A program made the position numbers and the translations under genes. From Symsagittifera roscoffensis (taxonomy: Eukaryota > Xenacoelomorpha > Acoela > Convolutidae), in NCBI RefSeq assembly GCF_963678635.1, contig NC_087064.1, positions 63,419,548 through 63,483,547 of the forward strand: a DNA stretch of 64,000 nucleotides. The letters are read 5' to 3'. Of the stretch, positions 46,580 through 59,108 are shown in pieces. Below the pieces are notes generated by a model that did no database searches, was not told the origin of the DNA, and saw only the letters and a list, made by a program, of their open reading frames with translations. Each line of letters starts with the position of its first letter. Position 1 is the stretch's first letter.

Positions 46580-47476
46580 GCCCGGGTTGACCAAAAAGGC
46601 TAGTCGTACAATTTTCATAAATGGAAATATGCTAGTCATACCTTTTTCATGTAATTACATAAGTACTCAAATTTGCATGATAGGTCTATCATTAGTTTTT
46701 TTTTCATATATGAAAAATATATGTCCACCATTTTTCCACCATAAACCACAAACGAATGATTTTTTGTAAGTTTCATTTCTCAAAGCTCTGGACAAAAACC
46801 ATGGTTTACTCAAAGTTAGAGTCACCAAAAGTTTGATTGTGTTGCATTTACAATGCATTTGAAACCACCTGATGTGTGAAAGAATTTTTTTACACAAATA
46901 ATATATTGAAAAAATTTTAATTTTTGGCAAACAATTTCGAAGATGATTATTTTCAAAATTTGAATTTTTAAAATATCAGACACTGATCAAAGCATACATA
47001 AACATGTCTTACAAAAAATAGGAGTTGTTAGCATGTTTGAAAAAAGATATCTTGAGAAAAAAAAATCATTTTTTGTGTATCCAGGACGACGTTTTATACA
47101 CAAAAAAATATAAAATATAAAATGCAAAATATTTTTTTTCTGGAAAAAGTTTGTTTGAGTACAAAACTCAATTTGCGGTTGAAAAAAAGTTTGGGGCAAT
47201 TTCAAAATAAATTTTTTGTTTTCGCCATCAACTAAGGGCTAGTCATACAATTTCGTTATATGGAAATTGTATTATAGCACTTTTTTGACAAAAAAAGTTT
47301 TTCTTTTTTATTTAGTACGATACACCGAATTTTATGTCAAAACAAAAAAAAATTCTTTGAAAATTCCAAGACACAATTGTAGCAAAAAGTATGAAATTTG
47401 TATGACTGGTATTTTTTCATAGACTTAGTTTATGGAATTTTATGACTAGCAATTTTGGTCTATGGAGGTCAACCCG
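46580..47476. mobile_element. TIR element of about 900 bp, copy 1 (non-autonomous)
   Basis: Starts cccgggttgacc and ends ggtcaacccgtg. Next to each end are nested copies of a catacaatttcatat-type palindromic motif. It matches 49,459-50,388 in order along its whole length, for example the catacataaacatg and tccaggac segments. No transposase ORF. Confidence 0.75.
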
Positions 47477-48363
47477 TGTGAATATCAATTTTATGGAAAA
47501 CAGGCTGAAAAGTTCCAAGGCAATCTCGTGATGAGTATTCATTTGGCTCTAAATGTTGTGCATTTTACAGTGAATGGGATCTATATTTCAAACAATTTAT
47601 TATATTGTAACTGGAGCTAAGCAATGCTATTTTACTTGCATAATAAACCTATGCAGTGACGAGTTTAATGTTTTACCACCTATTCTGGCATATCAGCCAA
47701 ACTTGAACTCACTTTCGTTTTTGGCAATCGCAAAGATGAATTTGTTCAGATTTAACACCGGCTGCTCATTTTCACGGTTTGTTTGATTGAACTACCTTGA
47801 GTGTTTCTATTGCAGTCATAATTGAATTTGGTAATGATTTGCTACCGGCTCTTGTTTGAAACTGGTTGAACCTGGTTAACTAGACGCGTGAAACGAAATT
47901 GATGAGCTGTTCAGATGCGATAGTGGCCACAACCATCAATCAAGTCACGCATATGTTTGCATATAGATAGGAGGACCAGACTATAACTACTATGCCCCGA
48001 ATCAGTTCAAGTCCCAGCTGATCTCCAATTTTGCATCAGCACCGAGATCCATTCTTCCGATGTTGTATCTCCCGTCTCGAGGTCCCACATTTATGTCCAC
48101 ACTTTGAACGTTGCATCACAACCGAGTCTAATATCCGAATAGCGAATAGCTTTTAAGTCTGGAAAGCTTGAACATTCAGTTTCCAGATTTGCCGCGAAAA
48201 TCCGGATACAAGTTGCAGACCTCGACATGAGATACCTAGCCAGACACTTTGAAGACCTTTAGTGGGCTTCATTGTTTTTTTTTTGTAATTTGTAACTTGA
48301 ACGTTAGATTCTCATTTTCGCGCCTCAATTTCAATTTGTTTGTACAAAAATTTTCTGGAAATT
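47477..48363. other. region upstream of the MFS transporter gene
   Basis: No gene recognised. Base composition becomes less AT-rich from about 47,900, which may reflect promoter or 5' UTR. An acceptor-like aacgttag lies 58 bases before the ATG, so the 5' UTR could be spliced. Confidence 0.35.
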
Positions 48364-48604
48364 ATGGCGGAATTTGGACTGCGCAAGTTCGTGGCAATCA
48401 GCTCGGGACTGATGTTCTACTTTTTTGTCGGAATTGAGGAGACAGTGATGACGTCATACTTTTCTCTGGAGGCGAGCAAGAGGGGTCTGGACATTGTGCA
48501 GATTGGACTCTGCTTCTGCATGATGGACGTCTCCACATTCCTCTTCTCCTTTCTCGCCATGTTCACCATCACACCCAGCAGAGAACGACTCTTCTGCGTG
48601 TCAG
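48364..48604 (+). CDS. MFS transporter exon 1
   Basis: ATG GCG GAA TTT, TM1 and TM2, ends in phase 1 before GTAGAA. Codon use is clearly more GC-rich than the flanks. Confidence 0.85.
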
Positions 48605-51600
48605 GTAGAATCAACAATCACTTTGCTTCAATCTTATTTAAAGTTAAAAAATTTGTTTTTGGTCCCATTGCAATTTTGTCGACTTTTTTTAGGTCACAAA
48701 ATTGATTTTCCAAGCGCTCCCAGATCCCTATAAGAACCCAGCTCAGACAAAAAAAGTTTCGCGCTGCAGACAAATTTTTGAAGAACTGGTCAAAAATACC
48801 GTTTTTGGGATTTTTTTGGAGACGGTTGATCAAAAAATGACGTTTTTTTCGGCGTCCGCTTTCCTTCAAAATTAGTATTTATTAGCGGCAAAGCGTCGTT
48901 AGAAAAATTTTAAGGTTGGTCGGCCGAAACAGAATTCCATGAAATGATACCAAAGAAGGGACCCTTTTGTTATGAGGGGGACGCCCTAAATCCGCACCTG
49001 CGTTCCAGCCAATTTTCGTCCCATGACTAGACCGACCCTGCTCAACTCTATCGAGCATGTTTGACCCATGATTTTGGCTTTTTTTCCAAAGCCCTTTCGT
49101 CGACCGTAATGCAGCTTCGATTCTGAACGGAATTTTGCTATATCACTTGAAGTGCATAGAGCTCTTGAGATTGTTAGAAAAAATTTTTGTTGATTGATTT
49201 CGACCAAAACTCAATCTATTTAGCAAAACTTGAAAAATAATAACTTTTGATACATGGAATAAGTGCTGGTGTTACCATTTTCAATTACGGAAGTTTTTTA
49301 TCATAATGAGTTCATAACTTTCTGTTCTTATATGGAAACTGTATGCTAAGAAGTTTGGTCAACGCGGGTAGTTAAACCGATCTTGAATTAAAATTATTGA
49401 AGTTGATCTAGTTTTTTTGTAGGTCCCTTGAACATAAGGTAAGCTTTACCTTAAATTTACCCGGGCTGACCAAAACTTCTTATCATACAATTTCCATATG
49501 AGGAAAACTTCTTGTCATACAATTCCATACGTACAGAAAATTGTATGAAATCTCTTTGACAAGCATTTTTCCGTATATGAAAGTTGTTTGAAAAGTGTTT
49601 TTTCATAAACCAAAACCTTGATTTTTTGGCTAAGTTTAATTTCTGAAAAATTTGGGTTGTGTTGGTAACTGAATGCAAGTGACAGAGACATTGGTTTACT
49701 CAAAGCATCAAAGGTTGGATGGTCTTGCATTTACAATCCATAGGAAAATACCTGCATTGTCTTTGAGCTGTTTTTCACAAATCATATAATGAATATAACA
49801 AACTTTACAATTTTGCCAAAATTTTTCAAGGATGATTTTTTGAAAATTTGAGTTTTAAATTATCAGACCCTGATCAAGGCATACATAAACATGCCATACA
49901 AAACAAAAAAATAAAAATTTACAGAGTATTTGAAAAAGTTATTAAGCGAAAAGGAAAAAATCTTTCATTAGTGCATCCAGGACTACGTTATGCACACAAA
50001 AATTATTATTTGCAAGCAAAAACCTATTTGTAAGAAAAGATTTATTTGAGTACAAAATTTGATTTTTGGTGAAAAAAAAAATCAAAAAAAATTGGGGGCA
50101 ATTTCAAAATTAGGTGGAAAATTTTTCGTGTCGCCATCAAAAAATGCTAGTCTTACAATTTCCATATATGGGAATTGTATGATAAGCTTTTTTTTCGAAA
50201 AACAAAAACCTCGGTTTTTCATCACCAGACTGTTTTATTAGAATCAAGCAGCCGCAGAAATTAGTTTCTATCTTTTTTCAGCAATTTTTCGATATTGTAG
50301 GAAAATTGTATGATACGCATTTTTCCATACACTTGTTGTATGGAATTGTATGGTAAACATTTTCGGTGTATGGAGGTCAACCCGGGTGCTCAATTTCCAA
50401 GATGCTCTTCAATGTCACTTCTGAGCCCACCGACCATGAGTTGAACTTTTATTAGGTGTGCCCTTCCAGGCAGTTGAATGTTTTGTATGTGACTATTTGT
50501 ATATAGAATGTGTTAACTGTTACTCGTAAATGATTTTAAAATACTTTCAGTTTACCCAAAAACCAAAAGCGTCGTGCAAAGAAAAAATTTTGTCTTTTAC
50601 ATACGTTTTCTGACAATTTTTTTGAGTGAGTTGATATAAGCGAGTGGTTTTCTACTGTGTTTTTGTTGTGTTGTTGAGGGATGGTGCTGTTGAGCTTGGC
50701 GGCCATGGCCACTTCCGTGCTGCAGTGGGTCCACTCTGGCGCCCTCTTCTTCTCCCTCTCTGTGGGGATGGAGTTCCTGGTGGGGATCGGGAGTGCCTTC
50801 AGTCTGGCCACTACTCTGCCCCTCATCACCTCTGTCCACTTAGAAGCAGCAGGCAGCATCACTGCATGTGCAGAGGCACTGCTCAAGTACACTGTCCTCA
50901 CAGTATCCCACTGCAAATAATCCTTCCCAAAACAAACACATGCATCCTTCTTCTTTTTCCACACTGGTCCGAAATGAGAAGAATATAAATGACTCGAGTG
51001 AAGTGTCGAAATTATTTCATTATACGAAAATTAAAAGCTATTTATACTGATATTAGAGGGACGCTCCTCTTCCTCCTCACTGCTGGTTGTCGCTTTGTTA
51101 TCAAAAGTATTTACATCGCTCGCCTACTTCAAAGCTCTTTTTTGATTTCGCCGACAGCCGCTGAGGGGATCAAGCGTGAAATAAGAACGTACAAATGGTC
51201 TTTTTTTTCCATATTTATAGCAAAATTTAAACGACATCCAACCAAAACTGGTGTGAGCGTAAGAAAGTGCTGCTGCTATTAGAAGATGACATTTTTTCAA
51301 ACAATGATAAGAGCCGATATTGCATTTAGAAGAGCTATGTAGATTCAAGGTTCCAAATTTCACAACTGGTTTCAGCCTTGGATGTTTGGTAGGTCCCCCC
51401 TTTGGAAGTGTTCTCTACAGCTACTGCGGAATGTTCGCTCCCCCTCTCATATCGGGAGGCCTGGCCGCTCTATCGGCAGTGGTGGCAGCATTCTACCTTC
51501 CTCAAAACCTCTCTTGTTCCACTCAAATCCGATCAGAACAGCTCACGAGCAGTGGTCGGATCAAAAGAGTCAATGGGCTTTTCTCCGTCGAGAACCACCC

Positions 51601-54600
51601 GGCCAGGACTAGCGTGTCTTCACTGCAGACACCTCTGATTGGCGGAGGGATCGTTGAGGCCTCCGAGGATTTGATGACAGGCAAGCAACTGCTGTTCGAT
51701 CCTTGGGCCTACTTCAAATTCGTCGCAAAACCAGGACTCATTGTTCTCAGTCTCCTAGGTAGTTCAAGTTCATACTTTCTTCATGTCTCTTTTCAAGACA
51801 ATATCGCTAAGCTAAGATTAAACCCAACGATACACAACTTAATCACTTTTTGGAGGCTATGACATAGGTCAAAAACAAGTCTAGATTTTTGTAGAAACAA
51901 CGCAGTGTTTGAAAAATATCAACTGCATATATTTAGTTTATTGAAAAGGTTGTTTTTTCTAATTCTTAATAAAGTGACCGAATAATCGTCCCCGGTTATT
52001 TAATATTTTCCTCTTTATTTTATTTCCGGACAAATTTAGACTTTTTAACAGCCGCCTTTTTTGGCAAAGCTTTATGTCCTTATATGAGAGATATTGATGT
52101 CCCACGCTCTAATTTCAAGTCTTAACTGTGACTATTTGTTAATAGTTCAAATTATGCTGGACTGAATTTGGTACAATTTTGACTACAATGGATTAAACTG
52201 AGACAAGACTGCTCGTATCAAGGCGAAAGCCCTGACTGCCGTTTAAAATCAAAGATTAAATTTTTTTGTCCTAATTTATAATACATTCGAGAAAAAATTC
52301 GAGGTAGAATTTGAGAAAATTCGAGAAATTTTTTTCATCATTTTACATTTCATCACCCCTCGCGCTATGTAAAGTACAGTGTGACACATATTGGGTCCAG
52401 TAACGCATTAATGGGAGCAAATTGCCTGCCTTTATTCAAATTGGAACGATTTAATTCGTCGCTTAGGCTTGCTTACATAGCTCAGAACATCAGTACTTTT
52501 CAGATGATATCAAAAAAAATCTCATTAAAAATGGTTAATTAAGAAATCGAAATTGGTCTGGAGAAAAAAACCACCCGAGCACGAATATTCCGTCTCTTTA
52601 TAATTCGTCGATCAAAAACTTCAGGTGCGATATAATTCGTTTTATCAATCAGGGGCGGATTTAGGGGGGGGGGGGCGGACGCTTCTCCTTCTCAGGGATT
52701 CGACCCCCTGCCGACCCAAAGGGTCCCCCCTTTGATACTTTTTCAGAAATCCATTTTTGCCCGACCGACCCTAAAATTTTTCTAAAGGCGCCTTGGGCGC
52801 CAATATATACTAACTTTGAGGGGGAGCGCGCGCCAAAAAAAACAATAATGGGAAAACAAGGGGAAAATAAGGGGAAAACACTGCTTTGGGAGAGCTCGAA
52901 AAATCAATTTGGTCGACCTAAAAAAAAAAAAGGTCGTCAAAATTTTCGAATTTTTTTTTGAAAATCCGCCCCCCCCCCTCGAGAAAATCCTAGATCCGCC
53001 CCTGTTATCAATACAATGACGGCGCATATAAAATCATTTCGAAATTGATATGAGGCAAGCGTTTTGTTCTCTTTAACATGGTACCAGACGCATCATATAT
53101 TACTCTGCACTTTACGTGGGATGTGGGGTTAAAATAAAAGGTCAGAACAAAATCAGGAATGGCAAACAAAATTCAAATTTTTCGGAGCATTGAAGATTTT
53201 TCACTGACACAAACAGTCTCGTTACTCTTCGAGATACTTTGCTTTCACAGGTATAGTGGTGGCGGCTCAAAGTCTCTTCTTCGAAGTTTGTCTCTCACTT
53301 TACTTGGAGGACAAGTTCTCGATGGATGCGATTGAAATTGGCCTCATGTTTCTGCTGTTCAACGTGCCAAACTCTCTCATGGTCGTCCTTTATGGGCTAG
53401 CTGTTGACAGGTAGTAGCATGCCTTGAAATTGCATTTGAAATCTTGACCCATTCCGAACAATGTTTTTGTTTCCACTTTCGAAGAAAGAGAGAATAATTC
53501 TGCTCGGGTGGTTCTTTCTCCAGACAAATTTCAACTTTTTGACTAGCATTTTTGACAGTTTTTTCATATCATTTGAAAAATTTTGTTGTCCTGAGCTCAA
53601 ATTTACAGAGATATTTTACCCGTGATTGTTTTTTACAGAGTTATAGGGGTTTAAGGATTGTCAGGTCGGCCAATTTGATACAATTAACGTGCGATATATT
53701 AACGCGTAACCGAAGATTTAATCAGCCTCAGAAATTGTTCCAAACTGAATGAAGGCATGCTACTTAGTCTATTTAAAGACTTTCTAAATGTAAAATCTAT
53801 CACTCAGTAATTTACATAGCACGGGTAGATACTTTTTAAACAAACATCTTCAAAATAATTGGGGTTTCTTCCTCTTTTGAAAATTGCATCCTTTTTTGAA
53901 GTAAACATTTTATAGACCTTGAAAAGCAGTCGGAAAATTCAAGTCTTTATCATGATACGAGAAGTCTTGTTGCTCCGATTTTCGAAGAAAGAGTCGAAAT
54001 GTTTCTGCTCGGGTGTTTTTTTCCTCCAGGGAAATTTCTACCTTTATCTAGCCTTTTTGACAAATAATCTTGTATCACCTGAAAGCTACGTGGGTCAGAC
54101 ATAAGCTAAAAAACAAAGAACGATTTTTTATTGTTATTATTTATCAACATTTTAATCAATCAGAGCTTCATCATAACCTTAAACCGCAGCCAGAACATCG
54201 ATGGGATCAATTCAATACACCCTTTTTCCCCGAAATAGACCAAGGTAAAATCCTCCGCCCCAGCGTTCATTTCAATTTAAACTTACTTAGCACTGCATGT
54301 AAAATGCTCTGTTCTGATTGGCTAAAAATTGGAACTCAGAACCAAATTAAGATCCTCCCCCTAAACGGATTGGGGGGGGGGGGGATGTTAACTTGGTCCC
54401 ATCGATCGCTTCACTTTGACATGAGCAGTCTTTTTGTTCCAAGTTTTGAAGAAAAAAAATTTTGTGCTCGGATTGGTTTTTCTTTCCTGACAAATTTCTA
54501 ATTATTATTCCGCAAATAAGCCAGGAATTGAATTTGGGACTGCTCTAACCGTTATAATTGTTCCAACTTTCGGTAGTTTTTTCGTCAGATGAAGTTTGAC

Positions 54601-55603
54601 TTGTCAATTTGCGGTATTTGATTGAAAATTTTTTGAAATTTTTCAATAATCAGTAAAATATTAAACTTTGGCCTCAAATTTAAGAAGGCTTCTTAAAGAT
54701 TATTCGGATCAATAAGCTCGCAATGTAATTTGTTCTACTTATGCGTGAGCGCACATATAATCCGACTGGGCAATCGTTCTGTATTGAATTGACGCATTGA
54801 AATTAGAAGTTATTACACTTTGCTACAGGCTAATTACATCCTTTTGGGTTGTTGGTGATAGGTTGTGGGTGAAAATTGGCAAAAAAATAAGTTAATTTAA
54901 GAAAATTTTTTTAGAAAAAACACGACAATTTGTACACCTTATGGAGAGTAAAAATAACCAAAAGTAACCAAATAACTGAAAATAAGAGCTTAATAATGAA
55001 ATTAAAGGGCTTCTGGAAGATGAAATACGTGCTGATCCAGACTGTTCGAAAGGGAGTTTTCAAAAACTTAACAAATTATCCATGATTATTTTTTAATCTA
55101 GACGAAATCTATTTTTTTGCGTTGTTCTAAGAAAACTCTAATTTGGTGGGGTATTTTGTTTCAGGGGCTTCGGAATGCACGTGACTCTTCTGTCGGCATT
55201 CGGCTTCTCCGCAACCTTCTTCGCTCTCTTCCTGCCCGACTTGATACCGAGTCTACAGACTGTGTGGTACCTGGCCACTATGTTAGTCATAGCTGGCACG
55301 TGTGCTGCTGGCACTTACATTCCGGCCTACCTCATTTACGAGAGAGTGGCTGAAGTTTACGGGTTCCAAAATGAGTCACAGACCAGATTCCTCGTCTCTA
55401 CCTGGATCAACAACCTAAGCTCCATAGGGGCACTAGCAGGGGCCACTTGGCTCACCGGCCCCATGTATGGCCACTATGGATTCAACACCACTTGTCTCGC
55501 TATTTCTGTCTGCATGTTTGTGTTTTCTGTTGCTTCTCTCGCTGCAGCTGCCCAAATGAGACTCCTCAAAAAACTCTACTACGCTGATGACCTCCCACTA
55601 TAA
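48364..55603 (+). CDS. MFS transporter, SLC18B1/vesicular amine transporter-like (5 exons, 487 aa)
   Basis: Exons 48,364-48,604, 50,679-50,886, 51,343-51,758, 53,251-53,410 and 55,165-55,603 join in phase at every junction (phases 1, 2, 1, 2) and give 487 residues and TAA. All introns are GT-AG. The protein has about 12 hydrophobic segments. The first holds TSYFSLEASKRG, similar to the loop between TM1 and TM2 of SLC18B1-type carriers. A soluble loop of about 80 residues lies in the middle, as is usual between the two six-helix halves, and the C-terminal half ends LKKLYYADDLPL. A membrane antiporter for small cations or polyamines is a family-based guess. No lesion seen. Confidence 0.88.
48880..49015 (-). 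mobile_element. decayed relative of the hAT-like MITE
   Basis: Shares the taccaaagaagggaccc and ggtcggccgaaa segments and an end like ctaaatccgcacctg with 52,650-53,004, in intron 1. No target duplication is visible. Confidence 0.4.
49459..50388. mobile_element. TIR element of about 930 bp, copy 2, in intron 1 of the MFS gene
   Basis: Ends acccgggctgacc and ggtcaacccgggt; collinear with 46,580-47,476. A third end fragment (ttggtcaacgcgggta) occurs at 49,350-49,373. No coding capacity. Confidence 0.78.
50679..50886 (+). CDS. MFS transporter exon 2
   Basis: Follows TTGTTGAG; encodes TM3 and TM4 (MVLLSLAAMATSVLQW...TTLPLITSV). Its donor GTACAC is weak, but the phase fits exon 3 exactly. Confidence 0.8.
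51343..51758 (+). CDS. MFS transporter exon 3
   Basis: From TATGTAG|A TTC AAG; encodes TTGFSLGCLVGPPFGSVLY (TM5), TM6, the central loop and FVAKPGLIVLSLL, then GTAGTT. Confidence 0.85.
52200..53050 (-). repeat. copy of a dispersed repeat family, interrupted by a MITE
   Basis: Shares the gactgctcgtatca end with 59,109-59,634 and reads on the minus strand. It is diverged and split by the hAT-like insertion. Lies in intron 3. Confidence 0.55.
52650..53004. mobile_element. hAT-like MITE, 355 bp, with 8-bp target duplication
   Basis: Terminal inverted repeats CAGGGGCGGATTTAGG and CCTAGATCCGCCCCTG (one mismatch). It is flanked on both sides by ttatcaat (52,642-52,649 and 53,005-53,012). An 8-bp duplication is typical of the hAT superfamily. 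No transposase, so non-autonomous. Confidence 0.85.
53251..53410 (+). CDS. MFS transporter exon 4
   Basis: Between TTTCACAG and GTAGTA; encodes FEVCLSLYLEDKF and a helix ending VVLYGLAVDR, the MFS-type loop after TM8. Confidence 0.85.
53515..53750 (+). repeat. partial copy of the dispersed TGTTCCGACT repeat
   Basis: In intron 4. Contains the cagacaaattt...tgactagcatttttgacag and taacgcgtaaccgaagatttaatc segments of 60,242-60,772. Another shorter piece lies around 53,920-54,100. Confidence 0.6.
55165..55603 (+). CDS. MFS transporter exon 5 (terminal)
   Basis: After TTTGTTTCAG; encodes the last four helices and TAA at 55,601-55,603. Confidence 0.88.
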
Positions 55604-55839
55604 AAAGTATTTTGCTAATTGTGTACAAATAAGCGGTGTGATGCTTTTTCATTAACTTTCAATTATGATCGGAAATCTAGAAAACAATTTAAAAAATATT
55701 TAGGAGAAAAAAATGTTCGTGAAAAGAGCTTCGTTCACTTGCTGCAGTATGGGGACAAAATGACAGCTCCAAAATACCCACAAAACATTTTCGAGGAGAA
55801 TTTCAAAAAATTTTTTATCATATGCCTATAATATAAATA

Positions 55840-55925
55840 TAAATATATATTTAAGAAGTTATTAAATATATTTTCAAAAAATATATTATATATATATTTA
55901 TATATACTATATATTTAAGAAGTTA
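55840..55925. repeat. AT-rich simple repeat
   Basis: Runs of ATATAAATATA with a repeated taagaagttat segment, just downstream of the MFS gene. Confidence 0.8.
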
Positions 55926-56296
55926 AAGGCGATAATAAGAAAAAACTTCAAATACCGAAAAAATTTCTATAACTGACTGCACAAGAATTGAATGACCATT
56001 TTGTCACAATCGGTCCAGAATTGTTATCTGGATTTCAAAAAACGAGTGACTTTTCCAAAATTATTGCAGTTACAAGCTTTTTCTTCCTGTCACAAGTTCT
56101 TATTGTTCTGACGTTCGTAACGAAAGTAACGGAATATTTGTTATTTTCGTTTAAAATTCAAGTTTTTTCTTCCTGTAACAAATTGATGAACAGGAATTTC
56201 ATGACACAATTAAACAACTGCCGAGCAAAAAATCTGAAGATGACATGGGTCTGTCAAATTACCTAATCAAAAAACTAACCTTTTTATAACACTCAT

Positions 56297-56431
56297 TTGA
56301 CCAGTTTTTTTAACCAGATAAGTAGCGAAGCAATTCATCCCAGTTGTCTTAAAACTGCAAAGTTAGTTCCTATTTTCAAAGAAGGAGACAAGTCACTTCC
56401 ATGCAATTATAGACCTATTTCTTTAGTTCCT
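56297..56431 (+). pseudogene. reverse transcriptase fragment, left part
   Basis: Encodes IHPSCLKTAKLVPIFKEGDKSLPCNYRPISLVP, the start of a non-LTR RT (K-GD, NYRPIS). It differs from the N1-N9 family. It stops at a 1.5-kb insertion. Confidence 0.8.
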
Positions 56432-57935
56432 CATTGCAAGGCCAAACATTTTTGTGTCTGTATGTTCCTGGAATCCAGAGACAAGTCTCAAAATATGTTC
56501 CAAAATGTGAGTGGATTCCACAAACAAAAATTCAGTGGATTCCGCATACATATACCTGTAACGTAAATTTTGTGGGCACATTTGTTTTGTTGCGGATTCC
56601 GCAACAAGCAAATATAGCTAGTTGTTCTGGATTCCGAAACTGTAAGTGGATTCCTCAAAATGTAAGCGGAATCCGCACATGTAAGTGGATTCCGCAAACT
56701 GTAAGTGGATTCCGAACTTTGTTCAATACTGAACTTGCATATGAACAATTAAAAGCTGAGCTGAAATTCTTATCTCTAGCAATGCGGAATTTAAAAGCAA
56801 AGACTTAACCATTGTCAGTGGAATCCATGAACGAGTCTTAAAACATTGGTTACCTAAATCGATGGATGTCATCCTTTAGTATTTTGGAAACACAACATCG
56901 AAAAATTTCAATATTTAGAGTCATTCAGATGAGAGTGTATGGAACACACAGCATATCGACAAATTAGGTCAGTATTTGGGATTGCGTCAATCCCAAATAC
57001 TGATTTAAAAAGCATAACGCCGAATAAATGCAGTAATTGTAGTCATTGGGTTGAGAGTGTATGGAAACACAACATACAGCATATCGCCAAATTAGGTCAG
57101 TATTTGGGATTTTATCGATCCCAAATACTGGTCAGTATTTGCGATTGATGAAATCCCAAAAACTGGAATATTGTGGAATAAATATGGAATATATCCATTA
57201 TTCGGAGTCATTAGGTTGAGAGTGATTAGAAACCCAACGCATAGCAAATCGCCGAATTAGTTCAGTAATTGGGATTCCATCGATCCCAAATACTGGTCAG
57301 TATTTGGGATTGATGGAATCCCAAATACTGGAATAATGTGGAATAAATACGGAATATGTCCATTATTTGGAGTCATTAGATTGAGAGTGATTAGAAACCC
57401 AACGCATAGCAAACCGTCGAATTAGTTCAGTATTTGGGATTTCATCGATCCCAATTACTGGTCAGTAATTGGGATTCCATTAATTCAAACACTGATCTAT
57501 TCTAGTAATTTTTTATTCTAGTGAATTCAAATCATGTATTTAAAAGGTATAATTTTTAAGGCTACTACACATATAAATATATGTAAAGGGAATCCGCAAA
57601 CACAATGCGGATTCCAATTACAGTTTGCGGATTCCACTTACAATTTGCGGATTCTACTTACAGTTGCGGATTCCGCAACAGCTCAATTTAACGATACAAA
57701 TGTTTTATTATTTGTTTGGGGATTCCACAAACTGTTCTGGATTCCGCAAATTCGCCTATTTTTCAAGCAATTTTGAGCGGTACAATGATTTAGGTATTTG
57801 TTTGTGGAATCCAAAACAGCATAGAAGATCAAAGAAAAGTTGCAATGTTGCGGATTCCGCGACAAATCTGATATTGGCTTGTTGCGGATTTCGCTTACAT
57901 TGCAGAGAATGCACAGTTTGGCCTCGTAATGCTGT
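56428..57935. mobile_element. TIR insertion of about 1.5 kb that splits a reverse transcriptase
   Basis: Left end cattgcaaggccaaac and right end gtttggcctcgtaatg are inverted repeats (14 of 16). The two RT halves become adjacent if it is removed. It contains about 19 copies of a ggattcc(gc) motif and a 165-bp satellite, but no transposase. Confidence 0.65.
56918..57500. repeat. satellite-like repeats, 165-bp period, with short palindromes
   Basis: The marker agtcatt..ttgagagtg occurs at 56,918, 57,041, 57,206 and 57,371. Each unit has hairpins built from cagtatttgggatt and its complement; the clearest is 57,299-57,331 with 14-bp arms. Confidence 0.8.
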
Positions 57936-58190
57936 TATAGGAAATTTTTTTGAAAAACTATTATCGAAACGAATAATAAGTTTGTTCAATAAATTTGAAG
58001 TCTTAAGCAATAAACAGTTGCAAATTCGCAACAAACGCTCTGCAATTGATGCTATTGTGGAAATTTCAGAAGTTCTTTTTGAGTGCAAAAATACTGATAA
58101 ATTGACACACTCGTAGATCTATCTATAGCTTTCGATTCGTTGATCATAACACCCTTATTCACAAGTGTCACAAGATTTGGGAATTATTTG
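57934..58190 (+). pseudogene. reverse transcriptase fragment, right part
   Basis: FFEKLLSKRIISLFNKF...RNKRSAIDAIVEI continues the RT. After a shift at about 58,112 the motif VDLSIAFDSL gives RT motif A with its Asp. It then fades out. Confidence 0.75.
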
Positions 58191-59108
58191 AAAATATAAT
58201 TTCTATCAATCATTAACTTTTGTGAAGTTACACAGAAATAACTGGTTTTTAGTAGAATTCAATTGAGATAATTTTTTCTGTATATGAAACATAGGTTTTC
58301 TGATACAGTTTTCTCCACTTAATTAAACTTTTTGTGTTCATTTATATGCAAAAATAGTTCGTTCGTAAGATGGTAGATGAAGCAAAAACAAATATTCTAC
58401 TTTCAAGCCAGGCTTTAGCTTGATTTTGATGACACTTTTTTAAAAATTGATTACTCCATTCGTAATGGTGCTCTGGTTCGCTTCAGTATTGTTTCTTTTT
58501 TAAAAAAAAAAAACTTTAAAAATATTTTAAAGAGTGTCTGAGAAATTTTTCAAATTAATTTTGTTGAATACTGAAAAACATAATCAAATTTACAGAACGT
58601 ACACCCCAAATTTTTATAGTTAAAATCTATGTAAAAAAAACGCATTCTTGGAAGACTTCGTAAAAAGCATAATTTAAAAACCAGAATTTGATGCATAGTT
58701 CTACTTGTTTTTCAGTGAACAAAAAACCCTATAAAAACTGCTGTATAACAAACTTGAAATGTTTTCAGATGACAGTCAAAAAATTGGCTCTCACATTTGT
58801 CACTAAATTTTATGTAAATTTACAGCCATATACTTTGTTCTATGTACATGTGACTAAATGGTTTAACTACTTCCACTTCTCTTTCAAGAAGCGAATCCTA
58901 TGACACAATCCAGTATGAAAAGTTCGCTTAGGTTGTTTCGTAAAAAGTTTGTAAATTTATCACAAAAAGTGGGAGCTGTGATAAAAACTTTACCATGGCT
59001 ACTAATTTAGAAAACTTTTGTCTGTTAAATTTTAACTTGCGTAAATTACAAATTTCTTTGGCGTGAGTCCAATTACGAGATGAAAAAAGTATAAACTGGG
59101 ACTTGAAC
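58191..59108. other. AT-rich DNA, nothing recognised
   Basis: Short chance ORFs and homopolymers only. Confidence 0.45.
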
